Part shown: positions 28,889 to 36,540 of the stretch, one piece after another | Position numbering within the stretch: position 1 is the first letter of the stretch | Layout: every line of letters starts with the position of its first letter | Source of the DNA: a virus | Length of the DNA stretch: 64,000 bases | Virus record (IMG/VR): IMGVR_UViG_3300009514_000004 | Location: 1 to 64,000 of that record | Strand: one strand, 5' to 3' | Made by a program: the position numbers and the translations under genes | The notes under the pieces: model-generated | What the model was told of the DNA's origin: nothing | Database searches by the model: none | Seen by the model: only the letters and a program-made list of their open reading frames with translations

Positions 28889-28967
28889 GTCCCTGTCGTC
28901 TAGTCAGGCCCAGGACACCAGGCTCTCAACCTGGAGACGGCGAGTTCAAATCTCCCCAGGGACGCCA
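28889..28967 (+). tRNA. tRNA-Glu (CTC), second copy
   Basis: GTCCCTG/CAGGGAC acceptor; CCAGG-CTCTCAA-CCTGG; T-loop TTCAAAT; CCA encoded. Confidence 0.9.
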
Positions 28968-28991
28968 GATCTTCTATAGGCCTTCCTCTGT

Positions 28992-29174
28992 ATGGAATCC
29001 TTCCCCGACTACAACGCCTGGCTCACCGTCGCGTGCATCCTCTGGATCGCCATCCTGGTCCTCCTGCTGCACGTCACAGCCCGATGGGTGTTCGGTGACC
29101 AGGAGGCCCCACCCAAGCCCAAGAAGACCCCAAAGAGGCCCCCTGGGGCCCCTCACAAGACTGTGCTCTCGTAG
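28992..29174 (+). CDS. Small single-pass membrane protein (60 aa)
   Basis: One transmembrane helix (about residues 9-28, WLTVACILWIAILVLLLHV) followed by a Pro/Lys-rich tail. Stop TAG supplied by tRNA-Arg(CCG). A CTATAG motif lies 17 nt upstream. Could be a holin or inner-membrane effector (inference). Confidence 0.65.
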   Translation: MESFPDYNAWLTVACILWIAILVLLLHVTARWVFGDQEAPPKPKKTPKRPPGAPHKTVLS

Positions 29175-29239
29175 TTCAACGGATAGAACGCAGGTCTCCG
29201 GAACCTGAGATAGAGGTTCGATTCCTCTCGGGAGTACCA
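29164..29239 (+). tRNA. tRNA-Arg (CCG)
   Basis: GCTCTCG/CGGGAGT acceptor; CAGGT-CTCCGGA-ACCTG; CCA encoded. Body nearly identical to tRNA-Arg(GCG) at 15180. Confidence 0.95.
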
Positions 29240-29277
29240 TCCGCTCTAGCGGCCCCATCGTCGTGTTCCTACAATGT

Positions 29278-29353
29278 GCGTCCGTGGTCTAACTGGAAAG
29301 GCGCTCGGCTTCTAACCGGGAAGATGGGGGTTCGACTCCTCCCGGACGCGCCA
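29278..29353 (+). tRNA. tRNA-Arg (TCT)
   Basis: GCGTCCG/CGGACGC acceptor; CTCGG-CTTCTAA-CCGGG; CCA encoded. Last tRNA of the island. Confidence 0.94.
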
Positions 29354-29382
29354 CCAACACAGAAGGAGAAAGGAGAGCAGAA

Positions 29383-29901
29383 ATGGACACCCTTGTACTC
29401 AGCATGGCTTTCGAGCCTATGGACCAGATCGACTGGCAGAGGGCGATGACCCTCTGGATGGGTGGTCGGGTCGAGGTCGTAGAGGCTTATGATGACCGGG
29501 TGTGTCGAACGTCGACCGATGAGTACCAGGTGCCTGCGGTGGTCCGCTTCTTGAACTCGCTTCGACGCCGGCGCAGATCGGTCCGCTTCTCCCGGGACAA
29601 CGTCTTCTTACGCGACAGCGGGCGGTGCCAATACTGCCTCCGCCGCATCGCGAGAGACGCGGCCACGTACGACCACGTCGTGCCTCGAGCCCAGGGCGGG
29701 GTCACGAACTGGAAGAACGTCGTCATCGCGTGCTCTCCGTGCAACCAGCGGAAGGCCGACCGGACTCCAGAGCAGTCGGGCATGTACCCGCGCAACTCCC
29801 CGGTGAGGCCGCGCCACCTTCCGGATGTCCGGGAGATGCAGCTCCGACGCCGCAAGGCGAACATGCCAGAGATCTGGTTGCCCTACCTGGGCCTGTCCTG
29901 A
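29383..29901 (+). CDS. HNH endonuclease family protein (172 aa)
   Basis: CQYCLRRIARDAATYDHVVP then GGVTNWKNVVIACSPCNQRK is a complete HNH/zinc core with catalytic His in YDHVVP. The N-terminus (VRFSRDNVFLRDSGR) matches the bacterial HNH family often found as a chromosomal gene. Start ATG 29383 has AAGGAGAAAGGAG upstream. Followed by a strong terminator. Confidence 0.85.
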   Translation: MDTLVLSMAFEPMDQIDWQRAMTLWMGGRVEVVEAYDDRVCRTSTDEYQVPAVVRFLNSLRRRRRSVRFSRDNVFLRDSGRCQYCLRRIARDAATYDHVVPRAQGGVTNWKNVVIACSPCNQRKADRTPEQSGMYPRNSPVRPRHLPDVREMQLRRRKANMPEIWLPYLGLS

Positions 29902-29911
29902 AGATCAGATA

Positions 29912-29943
29912 GGGGGACTCAGCCGCGTGCTGAGTCCCCCTTT
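29912..29943 (+). terminator. Strong rho-independent terminator
   Basis: A perfect 12-bp stem GGGGGACTCAGC/GCTGAGTCCCCC with 5-nt loop, then TTT. It ends the tRNA-island transcription unit after the HNH gene. Confidence 0.88.
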
Positions 29944-30010
29944 GTCGTCTGGTCGGGTACCCCTTCTATAGCTCGTCCTGTGTGTAGGACCTCTATGGGA
30001 GGGAACCCTG

Positions 30011-31111
30011 ATGCCGCTGGAACCGACCTTCTCAATTCGCGTGAGCCACACTGGCGTGTTTGCGGACGGACGCGCGAACACCGAGTCGATTTTCATCCAC
30101 GACCTCGAGTCGGGGGACGGGGAGCAACGCTTCCAGAACCACCAGGTGCCCTCCTACGTCCCGGTCGCCGGGTCCCTCGAGCTGCCGCTGTCGGCCCGGG
30201 TGTTCATGTCGTTCTCCCAAGGTGCCATCGCGGGCCTCTTCGACGCAGGGCTCGTCGATGTCGAGATCGTCGACCCAGGGCTTGGGACCACCGGCATGTC
30301 GGTCTGCGACGGCCAGAGCACCAAGGAGTTCGAGAACGGCAGTTGGGAGTACCCCTGGAAGACCATCCAGCGAGGCATCAACGCGATGCACGGCGACCCC
30401 GACGACATGACCCCCGCCGGGCCCACCGAGGCCGGCGAGGTGCGGACGATGTACATCATCCCCGGCACCTACGACGAGGACATCGTCCTGCCGCCCGCCG
30501 GCGCCATCAGCCTCGTCGCGTTCGGGGGAGGTGTCTCGATCGGCACCGTCACCTCCCCACGGTCGGTCACCCGCGTCGTCGACCCCACTCTGAACCCCGA
30601 TGCTCCCCTGGTCCCGGTCCTCTCGCTGCTGACCAACTCCGTCCAGGGCGGCGGTATCGGCGTTTTCGGCGACATCACGTTGTCAGACATCGGCGCGGGT
30701 CAAATCCAGAACTTCATCTGGGAGGCTGGCCTCCTGCTGGGCGACTTCGACGCCACCAGCCAGTCTCTGGCCCTGAACATGACTCTGAACCGCTGCCTGT
30801 TCGTCTCCACGACCTGGACGGCGCCTACGGGTATCCTGCCGGCACGGGACACACGGTGGCTCGCAGGGACACCCTCGGTGGACGAGCTTGGCGCCGTGGT
30901 CACCGGCTGTGAGTTCGCAGCAGGCTTTACGGTCGCCGGCAACTCCCTGGACCCGGTGCTGACCAACTGCGACATCAGCGGGACCGTGACCTCCCCCACC
31001 GATTTCAGGGTCGATTTCACCACCAACGGGTACATGGCCGACAACGGCGTGGCCCTTGCCGGGGGCTGGACCACGACCATCCCGGTCGGCCGCACCACCG
31101 CGTACCCGTAG
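30011..31111 (+). CDS. Beta-rich probable virion or tail protein (366 aa)
   Basis: Low in charge, rich in Gly/Thr/Val, with a parallel beta-helix-like section (residues ~120-300: WEYPWKTIQRGINAM, YIIPGTYDEDIVLPPAG). That YPWKTIQRGINA / PGTY combination is typical of pectate-lyase-like tail-spike or fibre folds. GGGAGG before ATG. A CTATAG motif is 47 nt upstream. Confidence 0.65.
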   Translation: MPLEPTFSIRVSHTGVFADGRANTESIFIHDLESGDGEQRFQNHQVPSYVPVAGSLELPLSARVFMSFSQGAIAGLFDAGLVDVEIVDPGLGTTGMSVCDGQSTKEFENGSWEYPWKTIQRGINAMHGDPDDMTPAGPTEAGEVRTMYIIPGTYDEDIVLPPAGAISLVAFGGGVSIGTVTSPRSVTRVVDPTLNPDAPLVPVLSLLTNSVQGGGIGVFGDITLSDIGAGQIQNFIWEAGLLLGDFDATSQSLALNMTLNRCLFVSTTWTAPTGILPARDTRWLAGTPSVDELGAVVTGCEFAAGFTVAGNSLDPVLTNCDISGTVTSPTDFRVDFTTNGYMADNGVALAGGWTTTIPVGRTTAYP

Positions 31112-31120
31112 GAGTAGCTC

Positions 31121-31303
31121 ATGGCGATCATCACCGCCGACGACGTCAAGACCCGGCTGATCTCCAACAAGCAGATCGTCGACGACAACGCCCGTGCGGC
31201 CGATTTCGACACGCTCAAGGACGACATCGAGGAGACCTGGGGCACCGGGAAGACCGACGCGGTCGTTTGCCGGGCCCTCGAGGAGATGCGCGCAGGGATC
31301 TAG
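31121..31303 (+). CDS. Small hypothetical protein (60 aa)
   Basis: Helical, MAIITADDVKTRLISN; GTAGGAG before the start. Directly downstream of the beta-rich protein, possibly a chaperone or small virion part. Confidence 0.65.
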   Translation: MAIITADDVKTRLISNKQIVDDNARAADFDTLKDDIEETWGTGKTDAVVCRALEEMRAGI

Positions 31304-31500
31304 CTGTGTAGCCCGGCGTCGCACTTCTCTCCGGGGTCGGCCTTGCAGACAGGGCACACCCCTGGGGGCACGTTGGGGTCGTAGGCAGGGTGCCGGATGG
31401 CCGGAGTCTCGGTCTGTCTCCGCCGCCCTCCGGTGGGCCAGATGACCAGGGACAGAAGGGTGCCGGCGACCACGGCGACGGCGATCAAGAGGGCGCCCAT
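31300..31500 (-). CDS. Small membrane protein with zinc knuckle (66 aa)
   Basis: N-terminal transmembrane helix (ALLIAVAVVAGTLLSLVIW) then CPVCKADPGEKC. Last gene of the long leftward operon; 4-nt overlap with the convergent gene. Confidence 0.75.
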   Translation of the reverse strand: MGALLIAVAVVAGTLLSLVIWPTGGRRRQTETPAIRHPAYDPNVPPGVCPVCKADPGEKCDAGLHS

Positions 31501-31501
31501 G

Positions 31502-31834
31502 TCAGTTCTCCTCCTGGAGAGCCGGGTTGTTCTCGAGCCACCAACGCGCGGCGTACTCGGACCAGGCCTTCTCTCCGGTATCAGCCCAGCAGACCAGGCG
31601 TATGGGGTGCTCGGTCTGGTCGTTGTGGAACTCGTTGGCGATCACCAACAGGCCTGTCTCATACCTATACGCTACAGGCCATTTCTCGGCCTCGGTCGCC
31701 TTGGTGAAGGCCTGGTGCCCCTCGGGGCCCAGGACGTCCTCAGAGACGGCCTCAGCGGTCTCCTCGATGTGCTGAGAGAGGTTGTGAAGGGCGGCCATCA
31801 TGAAGATGCCGTCGAGGAACTTGTACGCGTCCAT
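31502..31834 (-). CDS. Hypothetical protein (110 aa)
   Basis: MDAYKFLDGIFMMAALHNLS then acidic helices. Start 31834 lies 11 nt after the upstream stop. Unknown function. Confidence 0.65.
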   Translation of the reverse strand: MDAYKFLDGIFMMAALHNLSQHIEETAEAVSEDVLGPEGHQAFTKATEAEKWPVAYRYETGLLVIANEFHNDQTEHPIRLVCWADTGEKAWSEYAARWWLENNPALQEEN

Positions 31835-31845
31835 TCCGCCGCTGC

Positions 31846-32046
31846 TCACCAGATCAGCCCCTTGTGTCCACCGAGGATGAGATGCCGGCCGCCGCACCCG
31901 GTGCAGTGCGCGTAGCCGATGTCGCCGTACTCGGTCGCACCGAAGAAGGGGACATCCTGAGGCCAGACCACCATGGGCACGAGCATCCAGAGGCGTCGCC
32001 AACAGCGCCGTTGGATGCCACGGTGGCGGCGGGCCCTCATGTTCAT
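31846..32046 (-). CDS. Small protein with CTGCG knuckle (66 aa)
   Basis: An Arg-rich N-terminus then DVPFFGATEYGDIGYAHCTG. ATG overlaps the previous stop; a later ATG (32040) is possible. Confidence 0.6.
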   Translation of the reverse strand: MNMRARRHRGIQRRCWRRLWMLVPMVVWPQDVPFFGATEYGDIGYAHCTGCGGRHLILGGHKGLIW

Positions 32047-32291
32047 GGAGGGATCTCCTCGGGGTTGTACACCCTGTCGGCGTCAGCTCGAGTCGCCTTC
32101 TTGCGCGGGAACCGGTTGTGCCACTTGCCGTACCTGGTGGCCGTGCCGTCACTGTTCTCCTTGGGCGCGCACGCCGAGCACAAGGCCTTGCCGACGACGT
32201 CGGGCGGCCACATCGACATGTTCCGAGACCACCAGAGCCCGCAGGCGGTGTTCTCGATCGACTTGCACTCCTGGCAGACGAACAGACCCAT
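32043..32291 (-). CDS. Zinc-ribbon-like protein (82 aa)
   Basis: CQECKSIENTAC near the start and CSACAPKE in the middle give a four-Cys zinc site. ATG overlaps the neighbouring stop by one base. Unknown. Confidence 0.7.
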   Translation of the reverse strand: MGLFVCQECKSIENTACGLWWSRNMSMWPPDVVGKALCSACAPKENSDGTATRYGKWHNRFPRKKATRADADRVYNPEEIPP

Positions 32292-32542
32292 CAGACCCCT
32301 GGCGGCCGGGCCTGCATCATTGCCCGGGTCAGCTCGAAGACACGCTTGGCGAACGCTTTGGGGTCCCTGCCTTGGTCGCGGTGTACTTGGTTCACCCCGT
32401 AGCTGGATGCCAGTCCGACGGCGATGTGGGCCGCGTAGAAGTCGAACAGGGAGGGTGGGGTCATGTGGTCGGACTTGGATTCAGGGGTCGCGTTGCCGGT
32501 GAGGTCCACGCTCCTGCTGCTTGATGTTGTGCCCTTTAGCAT
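32291..32542 (-). CDS. Hypothetical protein (83 aa, start uncertain)
   Basis: AAGGAG precedes ATG 32542, but this start overlaps the TM gene at 32481-32642 by 62 nt; ATG 32464 (MTPPSLFDFYAAH) would avoid the overlap. Unrecognised helical protein. Confidence 0.6.
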   Translation of the reverse strand: MLKGTTSSSRSVDLTGNATPESKSDHMTPPSLFDFYAAHIAVGLASSYGVNQVHRDQGRDPKAFAKRVFELTRAMMQARPPGV

Positions 32543-32642
32543 CGGAGTCTCCTTGGAACAGGGTCACGAAGCTGAGGATGATGTGCGCCAACCCCCAGAC
32601 GATCAGGATGGCTCCGAGTATCCCGAGGACAAGCCACCACAT
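32481..32642 (-). CDS. Small membrane protein (53 aa)
   Basis: MWWLVLGILGAILIVWGLA then HIILSFVTLF: one long or two short hydrophobic spans and a basic tail. GGGAG 8-9 nt upstream of ATG 32642. It overlaps the lipoprotein gene end and the next gene. Possibly holin-like (inference). Confidence 0.6.
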   Translation of the reverse strand: MWWLVLGILGAILIVWGLAHIILSFVTLFQGDSDAKGHNIKQQERGPHRQRDP

Positions 32643-32643
32643 T

Positions 32644-33423
32644 TCATTTTACTCCCTGGATGGGGTAGGTGTCGGGCCACACCTGGTCGCCTGACAGGGC
32701 CGTCACAGTACCCGAGGGCCAGTCGATTGTGGCCACCTCGAAAAAGTCGCCCTCGTTCAGCTGGACGTCGTCGACCTCGAGACGCAGCTCCTGGTTGATG
32801 TAGATCCGCAACGTCGGTGTCGCCGAACCCTGGTCGAGATCGTCCCAGTAGTGGATGCCCACCTTGAACGTGAGGCCCTCGTTTGGGCTGGGATTGTCCC
32901 ACTTGATCGTTTCCGGACACGACCCGTCGAGGCTCTCGGTGAACCGAGGTCCTCCGCTTATCCACGTGGGGTGCTCGTTGACCCAGGAGCAATCGAAGGT
33001 GCTGTCGAACCACCCGTCGTCGGTGCCGTCCCCGTCGATGTCCAATCCCGAGGCGAAAGGGTGCACCAGGTGTAAGTCGAGGTCCGCGCCGGGGGTGTCC
33101 CAGGTCAGCTCGAGGTAGATCGGTGCCACCGGGGGATTCGGGCAAGTCGGGGTTGGCGGGCTATCTGGCTCGATGTCGGGCGTCGCGTCGGGGCCCGAGT
33201 CCGGCTCGGCAATGTCGGGCTCCGAAGTGTCCACGCCCGCGTCGGGCTCAAAAGAGTCGACATCCGGCTTGGGCAGCGGGGTACCCAACGGAGCTTGTCC
33301 AGGCTCGAGCAGGGGAGACCCACGCTCGGCCAGCTGCGTCAGATGGGGTCTGGGGAGGGCGCTGTCGCACGCCACGAAGGCAGCAGACAGACCAAGGCAT
33401 AGAGCTACGAGGTAGTGTTTCAT
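32644..33423 (-). CDS. Myxobacterial-style lipoprotein (259 aa)
   Basis: A signal peptide with lipobox SAAFVAC (Cys19) leads to an Asp/Pro/Glu-rich linker of PDAG/EPD repeats (residues ~50-90). A domain containing YLELTWDTPGADLDLHLVHP and CSWVNEHPTW follows. This plan is typical of Myxococcota/Bradymonadota surface lipoproteins. The start codon lies only 5 nt from the TAGGTA box of P10, so the mRNA is probably leaderless. Could alter the host surface or block superinfection (inference). Confidence 0.85.
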   Translation of the reverse strand: MKHYLVALCLGLSAAFVACDSALPRPHLTQLAERGSPLLEPGQAPLGTPLPKPDVDSFEPDAGVDTSEPDIAEPDSGPDATPDIEPDSPPTPTCPNPPVAPIYLELTWDTPGADLDLHLVHPFASGLDIDGDGTDDGWFDSTFDCSWVNEHPTWISGGPRFTESLDGSCPETIKWDNPSPNEGLTFKVGIHYWDDLDQGSATPTLRIYINQELRLEVDDVQLNEGDFFEVATIDWPSGTVTALSGDQVWPDTYPIQGVK

Positions 33424-33427
33424 GCAC

Positions 33428-33458
33428 TACCTACGGTAGCGATCCAGGAACTAAGCAA
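33428..33458 (-). promoter_or_regulatory. Phage promoter-like element P10
   Basis: Read leftward: TTGCTT (33458-33453), 19-nt spacer, TAGGTA (33433-33428), GTGC, then ATG of the lipoprotein gene. Confidence 0.75.
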
Positions 33459-33469
33459 TCCAGGATCGC

Positions 33470-34132
33470 TTAGACGTCGAATCGTCTCTCGGTCGGCGAG
33501 GGGAGGAGATCCTCGAGCTGGGCTATCGCCTTCCCGACGTACCCGGGGTTGGGTCCGTTGCGGAGCAGGTGGACCACGCCACGGATACCCTGCTCTTGCT
33601 TCTTGAGCTTCTTGAGGGCGGTCGCCAGCGGATGCTTGGGGCACTGGGAGATGTGGTCCTCGAGGACCTTGGCCATCGTCGCAGGGACCTCGTCCTGGGG
33701 TCCGTACTGGTGGCCGCAGTAGACGCAGTTGATGTACATCCCCGACTGGAGGTCGTTGACCCACTGTCGAAGGGCACGTACCTCTTCGACGGAGCTGAGA
33801 GCCGCGTCGCGGCAGTGCTGGCACCACTTGGCCAGGAGCCCTTTGTCGTCCTTGCAGTTGGCGCACCCGGGTTGGTCGCTCGATTCGGTCTCGGGATCCG
33901 GTCCCGGGTGTTCGAGACGGTAGAGACGGCACAGGAGGTGCATCGCCTCATACTTGTTCAGACGGGTCGCCTCCGCGAGCATCTCGGCGCCCTCGTGCTG
34001 GTCCGTGTGGAACAGATCCTCGAGGTCGCCGAGCCAGTTGTTGAGGTTTTCTTCTAGAATCGACGAGTGGGTGATGACCTCGTCGAACGTTTCCTGGGCT
34101 GCATACACGTCGGCGCGGTCGGCTTCATTCAT
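33470..34132 (-). CDS. Zinc-finger hypothetical protein (220 aa)
   Basis: CANCKDDKGLLAKWCQHC and CVYCGHQYG...HISQCPKHP are two zinc-binding clusters in a helical background. Start ATG 34132 overlaps the preceding gene by 8 nt. Part of a chain of overlapping leftward genes from 39 kb. Confidence 0.7.
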   Translation of the reverse strand: MNEADRADVYAAQETFDEVITHSSILEENLNNWLGDLEDLFHTDQHEGAEMLAEATRLNKYEAMHLLCRLYRLEHPGPDPETESSDQPGCANCKDDKGLLAKWCQHCRDAALSSVEEVRALRQWVNDLQSGMYINCVYCGHQYGPQDEVPATMAKVLEDHISQCPKHPLATALKKLKKQEQGIRGVVHLLRNGPNPGYVGKAIAQLEDLLPSPTERRFDV

Positions 34133-34415
34133 CGTCGGTCTCCTTCGCCTTTCCAACCAGGACTTGAACCCCCGGGAACCGTTTCTTGAAGTCGGCGAGG
34201 ATGTTCTTGGCCGCTTCTTCCTCCGAGAGAGGCTCGACGGAGACCACTTGGAGATCCGCCATCTTGACCTGCCTGGAGTACCGCTCGGCGAATGTGGCGG
34301 TCTTGGCCATGTTGCGCTGAGCAGGGGTCACGTCCTTGGGATCGATGTCGTAGAGTTTGGCCGCGATCTCGGTCATCTCGTCGGGCTTGCTTTCACGGTC
34401 ACGTCTGCTGCTCAC
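34125..34415 (-). CDS. Hypothetical protein (96 aa)
   Basis: Charged helical protein (MSSRRDRESKPDEM start). Overlaps neighbours by 4-8 nt. Unknown. Confidence 0.7.
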   Translation of the reverse strand: MSSRRDRESKPDEMTEIAAKLYDIDPKDVTPAQRNMAKTATFAERYSRQVKMADLQVVSVEPLSEEEAAKNILADFKKRFPGVQVLVGKAKETDDE

Positions 34416-34714
34416 GGTCGCCTCTCAAACTGGACACGGTCTCCGCCGCAGTCGCGGCAGGTACGTCGTCCCTTGTGGTCGTCCCAGGTCGCGCCGGCGC
34501 CGCCACACGCCTGACACCGGATGGTCGCGGCGATCTCCCGGTACTTGCCGGCCTCGTGGTAATAGTCGAGCGTCAACATAGCCTGGCCAGCTACGACCCG
34601 GTGCTTGGACTTCTTGAGCTTGTCCAGGGTCTCGATGTCCAAGGCGTCGAGCAGCTCTCGGAGAGAGCGCGCCAGGCGCTCCTCCCCAAGGGTCTTTCGG
34701 CGCTCCGGGCTCAC
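34412..34714 (-). CDS. DnaJ-type zinc-ribbon protein (100 aa)
   Basis: CQACGGAGATW and CRDCGGDRV near the C-terminus form a DnaJ-like CxxCxG pair; the N-terminal half is helical (LARSLRELLDALDIETL). Overlaps neighbours by 4 nt. Confidence 0.7.
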   Translation of the reverse strand: MSPERRKTLGEERLARSLRELLDALDIETLDKLKKSKHRVVAGQAMLTLDYYHEAGKYREIAATIRCQACGGAGATWDDHKGRRTCRDCGGDRVQFERRP

Positions 34715-34944
34715 TCGTCTTCGACCTCGGTCTCCGGGAGGGGTTTGGCGGGCCGGCAGTAGAGGTAGTAGCTACCCTGGGAGCCGGCTCGACGCTCGGC
34801 GCGTGCGCGGCGGCGCTTCCAGTTCTTGCGGGACCGGGCGACGTGGGTGCTGTTGCAGCCGGCCGACGGGGTGTGCGACTCCCACCTGGGGCCGTTGTCC
34901 TGGATGTGGCCGTGGCCGCGCCTGTGGTTGGGTCCGTTACTCAT
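34711..34944 (-). CDS. Basic hypothetical protein (77 aa)
   Basis: An Arg/His-rich N-terminal half (RRGHGH, RSRKNWKRRRARAERR) and acidic tail. Possibly nucleic-acid binding by composition. Coupled by overlap. Confidence 0.65.
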   Translation of the reverse strand: MSNGPNHRRGHGHIQDNGPRWESHTPSAGCNSTHVARSRKNWKRRRARAERRAGSQGSYYLYCRPAKPLPETEVEDE

Positions 34945-35155
34945 CCTGTAGTCCTTCGAGGTTCCGTTTCAGGTCATGAGCCAGGTGCCAGGTCTGAAGG
35001 ACCTTTTCGGCCTCCTCGCTCATCCCCATCTCTTTCAGGCGTTCCGCGATCTGCCAGCAGTCAGGGACCACAATCTGGTTGAGAGGGACCTCTCTCCGTC
35101 GAGAGCCCCCAGGTGACAGAACGACGGTCCTGTTGTTTTCGACTCCGCTACTCAT
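34937..35155 (-). CDS. Hypothetical protein (72 aa)
   Basis: MSSGVENNRTVVLSPGGSRR then a helical segment (QIAERLKEMGMSEEAEKVLQ). Overlaps both neighbours by 8 nt. Confidence 0.65.
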   Translation of the reverse strand: MSSGVENNRTVVLSPGGSRRREVPLNQIVVPDCWQIAERLKEMGMSEEAEKVLQTWHLAHDLKRNLEGLQDE

Positions 35156-35576
35156 CGGGGTCCTCCTTGTAAATGCTCAGCCTCTGGAGGCCTCGAGTGT
35201 TTATACTCCCTGAGCACGTCCAGCAGGGTGGTCCTACGACCCTCTCTCTGAACTCGAGAGGGAACATGGTGTGCTCCCCACCCATCGCGTGTAACGTGCC
35301 GCCCTGGCCCTCCTGGACGACGCCCCAGGAGTACCCGAACAGGGTCGCGACCAAGATGCGGTCGCCAGTCTTGATGCCGCCCTCGGTAAGCACCTTGTAT
35401 TGGTCGAGCCAGTCCTCATCGAGATCGGATTTGCCCTCCAGGTCGGCCTTCGGCACAAGCCAGATGGGTGAGCCCATCTCCTCGTAGACCGAGAACTTGA
35501 TGGTCCGGTCGGCAGGCTTGGCCTCGAGGACGGTCAGTTCGGTCTGGACGGGAATCCTGGGGGGGTCGTCGGTCAT
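35148..35576 (-). CDS. Hypothetical protein (142 aa)
   Basis: Strand-rich, with KTGDRILVATLFGYSWGVV suggesting a small barrel; two Cys in CWTCSG. Unknown. Confidence 0.7.
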   Translation of the reverse strand: MTDDPPRIPVQTELTVLEAKPADRTIKFSVYEEMGSPIWLVPKADLEGKSDLDEDWLDQYKVLTEGGIKTGDRILVATLFGYSWGVVQEGQGGTLHAMGGEHTMFPLEFRERVVGPPCWTCSGSINTRGLQRLSIYKEDPDE

Positions 35577-36539
35577 CTAAACCCCCGTTGTGCCGAGAAT
35601 CTGAAGGTAGTGCCCGATGCGCTTGTAGTTCAGGTCCTCCAGAGTCTGAGTGAAAGCGTCCCGAACACTTCCTCCCCTTCGGGCCAAGACCATCCGACCG
35701 TCCCAGTATTTCGTGCGGTGGATGCTGCTGGTCAACAGAAATTTGGCGAGGCCGTCGATTTCGTTCTGGTTGTGCGGATCAGTCCACAGGGCGTAGGCGA
35801 AAGTGAACCAACGATGGTGAGTCTGGCAATGCTTTCGGGTCTTGGGGTCCGTCACCGTCTTTTCGGTGAGGTCTAGCCACCATCGGACTGACCGACAAAA
35901 ATCCAGAGCATCCGGCGGACAATTGTGCCAGAGCTTATGGAGGACGCGTGGTGGTGGGGACCCTGACGGGGGCCACAACTTGTTCTTGATGTGTTGCGCG
36001 TTTTGATACGCTCGGAGAAGAGCCTGGGGTGTGAGAATCGAATTCTTGGCGACGTACACAGGGTCAATGTCTGCGGACCGGAAATGGTCCTTCCACAGGG
36101 AAGCCTCGATCATGAGGAAATCCGGCAACTTCCAGTTGCCGTCTGATGAAACTAGACGGACCCATACCGCGATAGGAAGGTCCGCCTTGACGAGGTCGTC
36201 GAGAGTGTAAATCTTGGCGGTCGTCTTCCGAGGGACCCCGCGCTCTTTGATGAGGGTACACCGTGCTTGACCGTCGCCCACAGCCAAGTTCTCCTTGGAT
36301 ACGCGAAGGAGGTGCATCGTGTCCCGCTGAAGGACCAGGTCGAGGACAGGGCGGAGTTCCCGAAGACGGGAAGCCGAGATGGCCCGCTGACAGGCCTCTC
36401 CCGTGTGGTCTTCCACTTTGATCAGGTTGACCCAGACCTTCTTCGGGTCCACCACGAAGTCGTGGACGGTCTTGGGTTTGAGTAGGGCGAACTTGTCCTT
36501 GTACTTCTGGTACTGCTTGATGAGGTAAGTGTCGCGCAT
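35577..36539 (-). CDS. Hypothetical protein of different composition (320 aa)
   Basis: MRDTYLIKQYQKYKDKFALL start; Trp/His-rich middle (HKLWHNCPPDALDFCRSVRW). Codon third positions are visibly less GC-rich than in surrounding genes, suggesting separate acquisition with its neighbour at 36541. No domain recognised. Start at 36539 keeps it clear of the next gene. Confidence 0.65.
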   Translation of the reverse strand: MRDTYLIKQYQKYKDKFALLKPKTVHDFVVDPKKVWVNLIKVEDHTGEACQRAISASRLRELRPVLDLVLQRDTMHLLRVSKENLAVGDGQARCTLIKERGVPRKTTAKIYTLDDLVKADLPIAVWVRLVSSDGNWKLPDFLMIEASLWKDHFRSADIDPVYVAKNSILTPQALLRAYQNAQHIKNKLWPPSGSPPPRVLHKLWHNCPPDALDFCRSVRWWLDLTEKTVTDPKTRKHCQTHHRWFTFAYALWTDPHNQNEIDGLAKFLLTSSIHRTKYWDGRMVLARRGGSVRDAFTQTLEDLNYKRIGHYLQILGTTGV

Positions 36540-36540
36540 A

